The notes under the pieces: model-generated
The model's database searches: none
What the model was told of the DNA's origin: nothing
The model's input: only the letters and a program-made list of their open reading frames with translations
NCBI GenBank assembly: GCA_002162765.1
Contig: MAAR01000009.1
Span: forward strand, 186,001-250,000
Length of the DNA: 64,000 nt
Origin: Flavobacteriales bacterium 34_180_T64
GTDB taxonomy: Bacteria; Bacteroidota; Bacteroidia; Flavobacteriales; Flavobacteriaceae
Direction: 5' to 3'
Program-made: the position numbers and the translations under genes
Shown: positions 43,859 through 52,871 of the stretch, in pieces
Numbering within the stretch: the stretch's first letter is position 1
Layout of the letters: each line of letters starts with the position of its first letter

Positions 43859-44416
43859 CTAATTTTTCCACTTAATGTTACAGCCAATACTTGGTTTTTG
43901 ATTCGGATTAATAGATTCATTATTAAGAAGAGCATCAATTGCATTTCTTAAATCTTCACCAGTTACAGGCAAACCATTCCCAGGACGTGAGTCATCTAAT
44001 TGTCCACGATATACTAAATTTAAATTCGAATCGAACACATAGAAATCTGGTGTGCAGGCCGCTTCATAGGCTTTGGCAATTTCTTGAGTTTCATCATATA
44101 GGTAAGGGAAACTATAGCCTTCTTTTAAGGCGACTTCACGCATCAAATGTGGTGCATCTTGCGGATAGTTTTCAACATCATTACTGGAAATTGCAATGCA
44201 GTTAACACCTTTAGAGGAATAATCGTTGGCCAATTTTGAGATTTGTGAATTCACATGTATAACAAAAGGACAATGATTACAAATAAACATAACTACTGTA
44301 GCCGAATCTCCTTTCAATTCAGCTAAAGACATACGCGAATTGCTCACAGTATCTAACAAATTAAAGGCAGGTGCTTTTGTGCCTATAGGCAGCATATTTG
44401 ACGGAGTTCTAGCCAT
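43859..44416 (-). CDS. Thioredoxin-family (AhpC/TSA-like) protein
   Basis: A 185-residue cytoplasmic-looking protein of the thioredoxin fold. The active-site pair is CNHC (C46 and C49) in VVMFICNHCPFVIHVN, followed by TPDFYVFDSNLNLVYRGQLDDSRPG. It belongs to the redoxin/AhpC-like group often annotated as thioredoxin family protein, with unknown partner. It stands 38 bases downstream of the start region of the LTA-synthase-like gene's neighbour and is divergent from csaA by 44 bases. Confidence 0.85.
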   Translation of the reverse strand: MARTPSNMLPIGTKAPAFNLLDTVSNSRMSLAELKGDSATVVMFICNHCPFVIHVNSQISKLANDYSSKGVNCIAISSNDVENYPQDAPHLMREVALKEGYSFPYLYDETQEIAKAYEAACTPDFYVFDSNLNLVYRGQLDDSRPGNGLPVTGEDLRNAIDALLNNESINPNQKPSIGCNIKWKN

Positions 44417-44449
44417 AATTAAAGTTTATTCAAATATCGTAAATAATTG

Positions 44450-44457
44450 TATTTTTG
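44450..44457 (+). promoter_or_regulatory. Candidate -7 element (TATTTTTG) touching the csaA start
   Basis: TATTTTTG matches TAnnTTTG and ends three bases before the csaA ATG at 44461. If used, the transcript would start at or after the ATG, giving a leaderless or near-leaderless mRNA. It also rules out the TTG at 44455 as a start. Confidence 0.45.
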
Positions 44458-44460
44458 AGT

Positions 44461-44796
44461 ATGAATACAACAATATCTTTTGAAGATTTTATAAAAGTAG
44501 ATCTTCGTGTTGGAACTATAATTGAAGTACACGATTTTCCAGAAGCTCGAAATCCAGCGTATCAACTAACAATTGATTTTGGAGATATAGGTATTAAGAG
44601 GTCGTCTGCACAAATCACAACAATTTATGAAAAAGAGGAATTACTTAATCGCCAAATTATAGCAGTGGTTAACTTTCCCAAAAAACAAATTGCAAAGTTT
44701 ATGAGCGAATGCTTAGTTATTGGTGCTGTTGATGGGAAGGACGTTATTTTATTACATCCAGAATCAACGATTAAAAATGGTACAACCGTTAGTTAA
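44461..44796 (+). CDS. csaA: tRNA-binding domain protein CsaA
   Basis: A 111-residue protein with an EMAP-II/tRNA-binding OB fold: FIKVDLRVGTIIEVHDFPEARNP at the start, KRSSAQITTIY, and the C-terminal MSECLVIGAVDGKDVILLHPE. CsaA forms dimers with chaperone-like, export-related activity in Bacillus. The ATG at 44461 is taken; a TTG six bases earlier lies within the promoter-like element. The last four bases overlap the M14 peptidase gene on the other strand. Confidence 0.92.
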   Translation: MNTTISFEDFIKVDLRVGTIIEVHDFPEARNPAYQLTIDFGDIGIKRSSAQITTIYEKEELLNRQIIAVVNFPKKQIAKFMSECLVIGAVDGKDVILLHPESTIKNGTTVS

Positions 44797-47297
44797 AGCT
44801 CTTTTCTGAAAAAGATAGCATTCATCAGCAGTTTATTGGTGCCATACCAAAACGCTCTGAAATTAGTGTTATCAGTAAATACAACAACCTTCCCTGATTT
44901 TAGTCGATTCACTCTAAACGGAACCGTAGATGCAAGACTATCTAAATTTGTTTTAGATATATATCCGCTCAACAAAGGATTCTCGCTGTATTGAATCGGG
45001 TTATTGTAACTTTGCTTATCGGCTTTCATAAATAGGGTATTATTTCTGAATAAAGAAATTTTATCATTTTTATAGCCAAAATTTATTGGATGTGAACGAT
45101 CCTGTCTTGCTTCAAATATGGCACCTCCAATTACATTGGCACCATTGTAATCTTCACGTTGCTCATAACTAATGGATTTAGCAACACGTTCCATTTTTTT
45201 AAATTCTAATTTAATGAACTCATTCTCATTTAAGGTACGCAAAGCATTTCTGTAACCAATTAAAGTGCCTCCATTTTCAACCCATAACTTCAATTTTTTC
45301 GAAGCCTCAGCAGATAAACTACCACTTGGCAAAATTATGGTGTTATAGCGATCTAAATTTGATTGTGAAATCGATTTTGTATCTAATTTAGTTAAACGTA
45401 TATCATACCGTTGATCAAACAAATGCCATATTTCTCCAGCATCATAACTTCTAATGCCATCGCCGACAATAAGCGCTGCTTTTGGGGTAGTTAGTGTTTT
45501 GAACTTAGAACTTCCTAAATCAATTCCAGTAGTTAACCCCGTTGAAACAGCATTAATTTGTAGATGACTTTCAATTGCAACAGATTTCAAAAATGTAAAT
45601 AATTTTTCAGCATCTTTGGTCTGATTTTGAACTGGAATTAAAATGGTGCCATAATCATATGTCTTACCATTGAGGCTAAAAGGTTGCATGGCCACTTTTG
45701 CCCTTAAGTTGTTGTTTAATATGTCATTCAAGGCTTTTGGAGCGTAGTATTCATGCCATTCCATCAGATACGCATAGTTGCTTTTTCCCGATATATCACC
45801 CGTTTTCATTTTAAGATTAGTGACTTCTGCACCAAGGTTTGAAGTAGAAATATTCTCTGCATAATCTAAATTAAAGGCCAAGGGGAATGTCCATGCAGAC
45901 ACATCATAAAACAAACTGTCCTGAAATTGTGTACGCGTCTCAAACATGGCATTTAATAGACGTGTATTCTTTTGATTTTTTGGTACGATATAACTGTAGC
46001 CTTTTTTAAACTGTTTTCCATGTGTTGACAGGTCTTTTTTCAGTTCATGGAATGTGATTTTATGACGTTTTAATATTTCAGCCAGATGAAACGTTCGAGC
46101 TGCATCTTTTTCGTCTCCAAATACAATTGCCTTGGTAGCCTCTTTAGAAGCCTCAGCTCTTGCGTTTTTATAGAAATCATGCTGATATTGTAATAGTGTT
46201 TCACGCATCGTAAACCCAGCTTTTAGTGTCGATAAAGCTGCTGTAAATTGATTTCGTATCGTAAAAGGAAAGGTTAAGATTCCATTATTACTTTCTTGCA
46301 TATGTCCACGTGAACTGGCTTGTTCGAACAAAACACCTATACTTCCGTTTATATCAGGGAATGTTGAGCCTTTACCATAATAAAAATCATCAAAATCTTC
46401 TTCAGTATAGTATAATGAACCAATTTTATCTAAAGCTCTAGCATGAAAGTCACCAATATTTTTAGTGAGCTCATAATTTAATTTAGGAGTTAATGGGTGT
46501 GTTCTTGAAGGTGTTCCTGGTTGGAAAAAAAAGGAAGAATTTGTTCCCATTTCGTGATGATCTGTTAAAATATTTGGTAACCATTTGTGGAAACTTTCAA
46601 TCCGTATTCTAGATTCTGGAAGTTGCACTGGAAGCCAATCACGATTCATATCAAACCAGTAATGGTTGGTGCGACCACCTGGCCAAACCTCATTATACTC
46701 GCGGTCGTTTGGATCTGGATTTAGGTTTTTATTTTTATTCGAATTCGCCCAATAAGCAAAACGTTGTAAACCATCAGGATTATAAGAAGGGTCAAATAAT
46801 ATAACAGTCGTTTTTAATAATTCATTGACTTCATTACTTTCCGCAGCGGCTAAATAGTAAGCTGCTAAAAGTGCCGCGTTTGAACCACTCGACTCATTGC
46901 CATGAATTGAAAATCCTTGATATACTATAATTGGCATATTTGTAGTATTTACCGAGTTGTTTTCGGTCAAAGCAATATGCTCTTTTCTGATAGTTTCAAT
47001 ATTAGAATGATTTTGAGGAGCAGTTATAGTAAGCAGAAGGAGAGGACGTCCTTCAAAGGTAGAACCTCTATCTTCAATGTGTATTCTATCTGATGCCTCG
47101 GCAAGAGCATACATGTATTGGACGAGTTTATCATGAGTAATATGCCATTCACCAACCTCATGTCTTATAATTGATTTTGGAGTGGGAATACTTGGGCTAT
47201 AAGTAATGTTTTGAGGTAAATAATAAGATAAATCAAGATTTTGTTGAGCTTGAGTAGTCATGCAAAACATTAAAAAAACAATAAATAATTTATTCAT
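44793..47297 (-). CDS. Secreted M14-family zinc carboxypeptidase
   Basis: An 834-residue secreted peptidase with a signal peptide ending at about MTTQAQ (residue 18). The M14 catalytic domain covers about 45-350: zinc ligands in HGNESSGSNAAL (HxxE near residue 133), the Asp/Arg site MNRDW near 218, and TDHHEMG near 246. The C-terminal 450 residues include a glutamine-amidotransferase-like beta/alpha segment (IILPSGSLSAEASKKL). It probably acts in protein degradation outside the cell; no T9SS sorting domain is present. Confidence 0.88.
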   Translation of the reverse strand: MNKLFIVFLMFCMTTQAQQNLDLSYYLPQNITYSPSIPTPKSIIRHEVGEWHITHDKLVQYMYALAEASDRIHIEDRGSTFEGRPLLLLTITAPQNHSNIETIRKEHIALTENNSVNTTNMPIIVYQGFSIHGNESSGSNAALLAAYYLAAAESNEVNELLKTTVILFDPSYNPDGLQRFAYWANSNKNKNLNPDPNDREYNEVWPGGRTNHYWFDMNRDWLPVQLPESRIRIESFHKWLPNILTDHHEMGTNSSFFFQPGTPSRTHPLTPKLNYELTKNIGDFHARALDKIGSLYYTEEDFDDFYYGKGSTFPDINGSIGVLFEQASSRGHMQESNNGILTFPFTIRNQFTAALSTLKAGFTMRETLLQYQHDFYKNARAEASKEATKAIVFGDEKDAARTFHLAEILKRHKITFHELKKDLSTHGKQFKKGYSYIVPKNQKNTRLLNAMFETRTQFQDSLFYDVSAWTFPLAFNLDYAENISTSNLGAEVTNLKMKTGDISGKSNYAYLMEWHEYYAPKALNDILNNNLRAKVAMQPFSLNGKTYDYGTILIPVQNQTKDAEKLFTFLKSVAIESHLQINAVSTGLTTGIDLGSSKFKTLTTPKAALIVGDGIRSYDAGEIWHLFDQRYDIRLTKLDTKSISQSNLDRYNTIILPSGSLSAEASKKLKLWVENGGTLIGYRNALRTLNENEFIKLEFKKMERVAKSISYEQREDYNGANVIGGAIFEARQDRSHPINFGYKNDKISLFRNNTLFMKADKQSYNNPIQYSENPLLSGYISKTNLDSLASTVPFRVNRLKSGKVVVFTDNTNFRAFWYGTNKLLMNAIFFRKEL

Positions 47298-47327
47298 GAT
47301 AATTGTTGGTTTGGGTATAAAAATAGA

Positions 47328-47355
47328 AAAACCGTTACTTTAGGGTAACGGTTTT
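47328..47355 (-). terminator. Intrinsic terminator of the DUF3276 gene
   Basis: Perfect 11-bp stem AAAACCGTTAC / GTAACGGTTTT (47328-47338 and 47345-47355). On the minus strand a T-rich tract (TTCTATTTTT) follows, so it acts on the DUF3276 transcript before the M14 gene. Confidence 0.88.
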
Positions 47356-47380
47356 GACTTATTTTAACAAAAGATTGGTT

Positions 47381-47806
47381 TTAAATATCTTCAAAATTAA
47401 CATCGGTAAAACTTTCTGTCGATTTTGGTTCATCAGCAACACTTTCACTAACTTCCGAATCCATATTAAAGTGCTCTTCTTTTTTGAAATCTTTTTGATG
47501 ACGCTCACTAATAACTTCATCTCCTTTTTCATTAATGATATAGTCGGTCATTTCGCTTAATATGTCTCTAAACTCAGAAAAATCTTCTTTATATAGATAA
47601 ATTTTATGCTTTTTATAATGAAAAGAACCATCATCATTTGTGAATTTTTTACTCTCAGTTATTGTAAGGTAATAGTCTTCAGCTTTTGTTGCTCTTACAT
47701 CAAAAAAATAGGTGCGTCTTCCCGCTCTTAGTACTTTAGAAAAAATCTCTTCTTTATCCATCATTCCGTGATCACTCATAATAGTCTTATTGTTTTTTTT
47801 AACCAT
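47381..47806 (-). CDS. DUF3276 / PUR-family nucleic-acid-binding protein
   Basis: A 141-residue protein with one PUR domain at about 18-95 (VLRAGRRTYFFDVRATKAEDYYLTI; KIYLYKEDFSEF), followed by a charged, unstructured tail ending in DVNFEDI. PUR proteins bind single-stranded DNA or RNA through beta-sheet surfaces; the Bacteroidota proteins of this type are small and of unknown target. It lies 36 bases downstream of the ABC exporter gene on the same strand. Confidence 0.9.
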   Translation of the reverse strand: MVKKNNKTIMSDHGMMDKEEIFSKVLRAGRRTYFFDVRATKAEDYYLTITESKKFTNDDGSFHYKKHKIYLYKEDFSEFRDILSEMTDYIINEKGDEVISERHQKDFKKEEHFNMDSEVSESVADEPKSTESFTDVNFEDI

Positions 47807-47842
47807 TCAAAAATCTAAAAAAAAAGATTAGTAACCAACAAA

Positions 47843-49603
47843 TTATGATATTTCTTTTTCACTAAGTTGTTTTAAGAATAACTCTTTATAGTAACCTTCT
47901 GTATTTAAAAGGCTTTCGTGTGAACCGTTTTGAATGATTTTACCACTATCCATTACAATAATTTTATCGGCATTTTTGGCTGATGATATTCTATGGCTCA
48001 CAATGATGGTTGTTTTTCCTTGAGTAACTTCTTGTAAATTTTTGAGTATTTTCTCTTCAGTTTCGGTATCTACAGCCGATAAGCAATCATCAAACAGTAA
48101 GATGTCAGGAGATTTTATAATCGCCCTCGCAATAGATACACGTTGTTTTTGACCTCCAGACAACGTAATACCACGCTCACCTAAAATAGTCTCATATCCA
48201 TTAGTGAATCCTTTAATGTTTTTATGAACATCGGCATTTTTAGCAGCAAGTATAACGTCTTCTTCGGTAGCATCTTCTTTGCCAAACTTAATATTGTTTT
48301 TAATGGAATCAGAAAACAAAAATGCATCTTGAGGAACATATCCCACACTATTTCTCAGATCTCTTAAATTTAATTGGTCAATCAAAGTGTTGTCAACTAA
48401 TACCTGTCCTTCATTTATATCATAGAGTCTTCCTATGATATCTAATATGGTAGATTTACCTGATCCAGTTTTCCCTAAAATCGCTAAAGTTTCTCCTTTA
48501 TTAATTCTAAAGCTCACTTTGTTTAATGCTTGTAGATTGGTGTCTGGATACGTAAATGAAACATTCTTAAATTCAATATTACCCTCAATTTTTGAAGAGT
48601 TAGAGGTTTTATTCTTAATAGTTGGTTCTTGCTTTAAAAACTCATTAATTCGCTTTTGTGATGCTTCAGCGCGTTGAACAATTGAGGTTACCCATCCAAT
48701 AGTAGCAACAGGCCATGTTAGCAAATTGACATATATAATAAATTTAGCAATTACGCCAAGACTTTCAATTTCACCATCGATATATTGTTTCCCACCTATA
48801 TAAATTACAATGATATTACTAAGGCCGATTAGTAAAATCATTAATGGAAAAAATAATGCTTGTACTTTAACAAGATCTAAGTTTTTTTGTCTGCTATCAC
48901 TGGATAGCACATCAAAATCATAGTTGTATTTATCTTCAACGCCATAAGATTTTATAACTCTAACACCACTAAAGGATTCTTGTGTGAACGTCGATAATTT
49001 AGAAAGCCATTCTTGAACTATTGTACTTCGTTTGTGAATAGCTTTACTTAGAATATAAATAAATACCGATAATATTGGGAGTGGTATAATGGTGTATAAT
49101 GTTAAAACAGGTGCCGATTTAAACATTAAAAATAGAGCTATAACAAATAACGTAAGCGTATTGATACTATACATAATTGCGGGCCCAGCGTAATCCCTAA
49201 CCTTACCAACATCCTCACTTATCCTGTTCATCAAATCTCCCGTTCTATTTGATTTGTAAAAATCTAATGATAAATTCTGATATTGCTGATAGACCTCATT
49301 TTTTAAATCATATTCAATATATCGTGATACATTAATAATTGTTTGTCGCATTAAAAATGTGAATAGGCCACCAATAAGTGCGGCTCCAATAATATAAAAA
49401 ATATTGATAAGCAGTTCAGATTTAACTATGGAAATATCAGTAATAATTCCTTTTCGATAATTATCAATCACATCCACAGAGGAACCAATCAGTTCTGGAG
49501 TAAAGAGCAAGAAAATTCTTGCAACAATAGTGATGACTACTCCTGAGAGTAATCTGAATCGATACTTATAGAAATATTTGTTAAGGTGTTGTAATTCTTT
49601 CAT
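47843..49603 (-). CDS. ABC exporter, fused permease and ATPase (MsbA/MDR type)
   Basis: A 586-residue half-transporter that works as a homodimer. Six membrane helices lie in about 1-310, and an ATPase domain in about 335-580. Walker A is GKTGSGKST near 374, the signature LSGGQKQRVSIARAI near 485, and Walker B LLFDDCLSAVD near 510, in which the usual catalytic Glu is Asp. The family exports lipids, drugs or peptides. In Flavobacteriaceae this gene is regularly near leucine dehydrogenase and nusB, as here. Confidence 0.92.
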   Translation of the reverse strand: MKELQHLNKYFYKYRFRLLSGVVITIVARIFLLFTPELIGSSVDVIDNYRKGIITDISIVKSELLINIFYIIGAALIGGLFTFLMRQTIINVSRYIEYDLKNEVYQQYQNLSLDFYKSNRTGDLMNRISEDVGKVRDYAGPAIMYSINTLTLFVIALFLMFKSAPVLTLYTIIPLPILSVFIYILSKAIHKRSTIVQEWLSKLSTFTQESFSGVRVIKSYGVEDKYNYDFDVLSSDSRQKNLDLVKVQALFFPLMILLIGLSNIIVIYIGGKQYIDGEIESLGVIAKFIIYVNLLTWPVATIGWVTSIVQRAEASQKRINEFLKQEPTIKNKTSNSSKIEGNIEFKNVSFTYPDTNLQALNKVSFRINKGETLAILGKTGSGKSTILDIIGRLYDINEGQVLVDNTLIDQLNLRDLRNSVGYVPQDAFLFSDSIKNNIKFGKEDATEEDVILAAKNADVHKNIKGFTNGYETILGERGITLSGGQKQRVSIARAIIKSPDILLFDDCLSAVDTETEEKILKNLQEVTQGKTTIIVSHRISSAKNADKIIVMDSGKIIQNGSHESLLNTEGYYKELFLKQLSEKEIS

Positions 49604-49659
49604 TTATAAATTTGGTCCGCATTAAGTTTTTAACAATATCGTATTTTAACATCGATATT

Positions 49660-49691
49660 TTTGCTAATACTCTAATATTGATTTATTTTTG
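49660..49691 (+). promoter_or_regulatory. Promoter of leucine dehydrogenase gene (TTTG, 20 bp, TATTTTTG)
   Basis: A -33 box TTTG at 49660-49663 and a -7 box TATTTTTG at 49684-49691, with a 20-base spacer. This is the best full match to the flavobacterial promoter in the window. The leader to the ATG at 49739 is about 40 bases. Confidence 0.65.
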
Positions 49692-49738
49692 CACGCTGTT
49701 TTTAGACAATCTAAAAACTATCAATTAATTCTTTTTAC

Positions 49739-50839
49739 ATGATCTCAGATGTCATAAGTTCTAGCGAACTTTCTAAAATAGATCCGGTTTTCGGACAAAA
49801 CTCTTTCGATAATCACGAGCAAGTCGTTTTTTGCAACGACAAAGATACTGGTTTAAAAGCAATAATAGGTATTCATAATACAGTTTTGGGACCAGCTCTT
49901 GGTGGTACTAGAATGTGGCAATATAATAATGAATGGGAAGCGTTAAATGATGTACTGCGTTTATCACGTGGTATGACATTTAAATCTGCCATTACAGGAC
50001 TAAATCTTGGAGGCGGAAAAGCAGTTATTATAGGAGATGCTAAGACGCAAAAAACGCCTGAGTTAATGAAGAAATTTGGTGAATTTGTACATTCATTAAA
50101 TGGCAAATATATTACGGCTGAAGATGTTGGAATGGAGACGGCTGATATGGATTTAGTAAGAGAAGTTACGCCATACGTTACTGGTATTTCTGAAAGTAAA
50201 GGTGGTGCTGGAAACCCTTCGCCAATTACTGCTTATGGTGTTTTTATGGGAATGAAGGCCGCTGCCAAATATAAGTTTGGTTCAGAAGGCTTAGAGGATA
50301 GAAATATATTTGTTCAAGGTATTGGAAATGTAGGGGAAGCTTTGGTAGAGCATTTAGTGAATGAAGGTGCTAAAGTTACCATCACAGATATTAGTAATGA
50401 GCGTTTAGAAAATGTAAGGTCTAAATATGGTGTTACTATATATGAAGGAAATGATTTGTATAGTGAACCAATGGATATCTATGCGCCATGCGCACTAGGT
50501 GCCACTATTAACGATGATACCATTTATAAATTAAAAGCTAAAGTTATTGCAGGTGCTGCAAATAATCAACTTGCAGTTGAAGATATCCATGGTAGAATAC
50601 TTCAAGAACGAGGTATTGTCTATGCACCAGATTTTTTAATTAATGCTGGCGGAATTATTAATGTCTATGCTGAACTTGAAAATTACGGCAAGCAAGAAAT
50701 AATTCGTAAAACTGAGAATATTTATAATACAACTCTTGAAATTTTAGAAAAGGCTAAAAATAATGGAGTAACAACCAATGTTGCAGCTTTAGAAATAGCT
50801 AAAGAGCGTATTGAGACTAGAAAACGAAAAAAAAAATAG
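49739..50839 (+). CDS. ldh: Leucine dehydrogenase (Glu/Leu/Phe/Val dehydrogenase family)
   Basis: A 366-residue NAD-dependent amino-acid dehydrogenase that deaminates branched-chain amino acids to 2-oxo acids. The substrate-binding K82 (RGMTFKSAI) and catalytic K94 (GGGKAVIIGD) are present. The NAD site is GIGNVGEALVEHL near 194. GALGGT-like residues of Leu enzymes (GPALGGTRMW at 51-60) support leucine over glutamate. It likely feeds branched-chain fatty acid precursors, which these bacteria make in quantity (known for the group). The C-terminus is a lysine/arginine run. Confidence 0.9.
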   Translation: MISDVISSSELSKIDPVFGQNSFDNHEQVVFCNDKDTGLKAIIGIHNTVLGPALGGTRMWQYNNEWEALNDVLRLSRGMTFKSAITGLNLGGGKAVIIGDAKTQKTPELMKKFGEFVHSLNGKYITAEDVGMETADMDLVREVTPYVTGISESKGGAGNPSPITAYGVFMGMKAAAKYKFGSEGLEDRNIFVQGIGNVGEALVEHLVNEGAKVTITDISNERLENVRSKYGVTIYEGNDLYSEPMDIYAPCALGATINDDTIYKLKAKVIAGAANNQLAVEDIHGRILQERGIVYAPDFLINAGGIINVYAELENYGKQEIIRKTENIYNTTLEILEKAKNNGVTTNVAALEIAKERIETRKRKKK

Positions 50840-50886
50840 TCATATAGACTTTTACAGATTTAATTACTGTAGTGAATAAATAATGT

Positions 50887-50925
50887 TAATTTTGTGAGTT
50901 GAATTTAGATTTCTAAATTCAACTC
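50887..50925 (+). promoter_or_regulatory. nusB -7 element followed at once by a perfect hairpin
   Basis: TAATTTTG (50887-50894) matches TAnnTTTG. Right after it, GAGTTGAATTTAG (50896-50908) and CTAAATTCAACTC (50913-50925) form a perfect 13-bp hairpin. A transcript from this promoter would start within the hairpin. It could stabilise the RNA or block it; it is not a classical terminator since no T run follows. Confidence 0.5.
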
Positions 50926-50953
50926 TATTAAAAAATATAAAACGTTCTTATAA

Positions 50954-51898
50954 ATGCTAAATAGAAGACATATTCGAATAAAAGTCATGCAAACTTTATA
51001 CGCCTTTAATGGTACAGAGAGTGATGATTTGAAGAAGGACAAAAAGTTTTTACTTCACAGTTTAGAGAGTATGTATGATTTGTATTTAGTAATGCTTTCT
51101 CTGCTTATTGAAGTTCAAAAAAGGGCAGAAGACCACCTTGAAAAAACACAGCAAAAACATCTCGCTACGAAAGAGGAAAAAAATCCGAATTCAAAATTTA
51201 TTAATAACGCTTTACTTCAGTTGTTAAAAAATAATGAAACACTAAATGACGAGATAAAATCACGAAAGCTTGAATACTGGTATTTAGATTTTGAGTATGT
51301 CGATATCATTTTTAAAGCAATAAAAGACAGTAATATTTATAAAGATTATATGATGTCTTCTGCGTCCGGTTTTAATGAAGATAAGTCTTTTGTGATTAAC
51401 ATATTTACTGAAATTATTGCTCCTAATGAGAAATTGTTTGATTATTTTGAAGATAAAAAATTAACATGGATCGATGATTTGCCAATTGTTAATACGAGCA
51501 TCTTAAAACTGCTTAAAAAGGTTAAAGAGTCATCGATTAATGCCTTCTTTATACCAAAATTATATAAAGACATCGAAGACAAAACTTTTGCCATCGAATT
51601 ATTTGAAAAATCACTGCTTAATCGTTCTAAATACAACGAAGAAATTGCGCTAAAAACAACGAATTGGGATGCGGATCGTATTGCAAATCTGGATGCAGTT
51701 CTATTGCAAATGGCAATATGTGAATTTCAAAAATTCCCTTCTATTCCAGTGAAAGTGACGATAAATGAGTATCTGGAAGTTGCGAAGGAATACTCTACAC
51801 CAAAAAGCAGTAGTTTTATTAATGGTATTTTGGACAAGATTGTTAAAGAATATACAACCAACGGGAAATTAAATAAAATGGGCAGGGGATTGATGTAA
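50954..51898 (+). CDS. nusB: Transcription antitermination factor NusB (long Bacteroidota type)
   Basis: A 314-residue protein, about twice the length of E. coli NusB, as is normal in Bacteroidota. The NusB fold is at the C-terminus (about 175-305): NWDADRIANLDAVLLQMAICEF and VTINEYLEVAKEYSTPKSSSFINGILDKI. The N-terminal half starts MLNRRHIRIKVMQTLYAF, like a first NusB helix set, followed by an inserted helical part. NusB works with NusE in rRNA antitermination. It opens a likely operon with a DUF1573 lipoprotein and yajC. Confidence 0.95.
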   Translation: MLNRRHIRIKVMQTLYAFNGTESDDLKKDKKFLLHSLESMYDLYLVMLSLLIEVQKRAEDHLEKTQQKHLATKEEKNPNSKFINNALLQLLKNNETLNDEIKSRKLEYWYLDFEYVDIIFKAIKDSNIYKDYMMSSASGFNEDKSFVINIFTEIIAPNEKLFDYFEDKKLTWIDDLPIVNTSILKLLKKVKESSINAFFIPKLYKDIEDKTFAIELFEKSLLNRSKYNEEIALKTTNWDADRIANLDAVLLQMAICEFQKFPSIPVKVTINEYLEVAKEYSTPKSSSFINGILDKIVKEYTTNGKLNKMGRGLM

Positions 51899-51959
51899 TA
51901 AGAAATAATTAGTACATTTATCGGCTCAAATCATTAAGTATAAATAAAAATTAAAGAAA

Positions 51960-52514
51960 ATGAAAAAAGTAATATTGAGTTTAAGCGTATTGTGTTTAGT
52001 AGCTTTTACTTCGTGTAAGGACGACGCTGCTAGCAAAGTAAAATCTGAAAATGTAGCAGAAGCTGCTGAAAGAGATGCAACTGCTGGTGATTTACCAACT
52101 GTATCTTTTGATAAACCAGAACATGATTTTGGAACGATTCCTAATGGGATTCCAGTAGAAACAGTATTTAAATATACAAATACAGGGAAATCAATGTTAG
52201 TTGTTAGTAACATTAAAAGTACGTGTGGATGTACAGTACCATCTGATTGGACAAAAGAAGTTGCTCCTGGAGAAACTGGTGAATTTAATGTGAAATTTAA
52301 TGGTAAAGGAAACGGAAATCAAGTTTCAAAAACTATTACATTAACTACAAACACTGAAAAGGGTTCTGAACAAGTTAAGATATTAGCATTTGTTGAAGCA
52401 GATCCTAATAAACCTAAAAAAGGTCCAGCTGTATCAAGCAAAACGTTGCAACAACAGCCTTCAGCTGTTAAAACTAGCGAAAAGCCTGGTCATGAAGGGC
52501 ATAACCATAACTAA
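51960..52514 (+). CDS. DUF1573 lipoprotein
   Basis: A 184-residue lipoprotein (lipobox FTSC, C19). The DUF1573 domain occupies about 45-145, an immunoglobulin-like fold with FDKPEHDFGTIPNG, FKYTNTGKSMLVV and STCGCTVP. The tail is Lys/Gln/His-rich and ends in HEGHNHN, which might bind metal. The gene is 61 bases after nusB and 8 before yajC. Function unknown; the gene order nusB-DUF1573-yajC is common in flavobacteria. Confidence 0.88.
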   Translation: MKKVILSLSVLCLVAFTSCKDDAASKVKSENVAEAAERDATAGDLPTVSFDKPEHDFGTIPNGIPVETVFKYTNTGKSMLVVSNIKSTCGCTVPSDWTKEVAPGETGEFNVKFNGKGNGNQVSKTITLTTNTEKGSEQVKILAFVEADPNKPKKGPAVSSKTLQQQPSAVKTSEKPGHEGHNHN

Positions 52515-52522
52515 TATTTAGA

Positions 52523-52816
52523 ATGGGAGAAGGTATAAGTTCTTTTTTACCGTTTATAGCCATGTTTGCTGTTGTGTATTTCTTTATGATTGCACCTCAA
52601 ATGAAACGCGCTAAGAAGGAAAAAAAGTTTGCAAAAGAATTAAAAAAAGGGGACAGAGTAATTACCAAAAGCGGAATGCATGGTAAAGTTGCCGATTTAA
52701 ATGATAAAGACAATAGTTGTGTAATTGAAACCTTAGCGGGAAAGATTAAATTTGATCGCTCTGCAATTTCAATGGAAATGAGCTTGAAGCTTAATGTTCC
52801 AGCAAAAGCTAAATAG
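52523..52816 (+). CDS. yajC: Preprotein translocase subunit YajC
   Basis: A 97-residue inner-membrane protein. One helix lies at about 8-26 (FLPFIAMFAVVYFFMIAPQ), followed by the family core RAKKEKKFAKELKKGDRVITKSGMHGKV. YajC associates with SecDF and helps the Sec translocon. It is 8 bases after the DUF1573 stop and ends at a strong terminator. Confidence 0.95.
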   Translation: MGEGISSFLPFIAMFAVVYFFMIAPQMKRAKKEKKFAKELKKGDRVITKSGMHGKVADLNDKDNSCVIETLAGKIKFDRSAISMEMSLKLNVPAKAK

Positions 52817-52837
52817 TTTTTATTAAAATTTTTAAAT

Positions 52838-52867
52838 AAAAAAGCCACTTTTTTAAGTGGCTTTTTT
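52838..52867. terminator. Bidirectional terminator after yajC
   Basis: Perfect 13-bp stem AAAAAAGCCACTT (52838-52850) / AAGTGGCTTTTTT (52855-52867) with a TTTT loop, between convergent genes. Confidence 0.92.
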
Positions 52868-52871
52868 ATGT

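Noticed and set aside
44455-44460. TTG start of csaA
   Set aside because: It overlaps the -7 element TATTTTTG; the ATG at 44461 gives the normal N-terminus.
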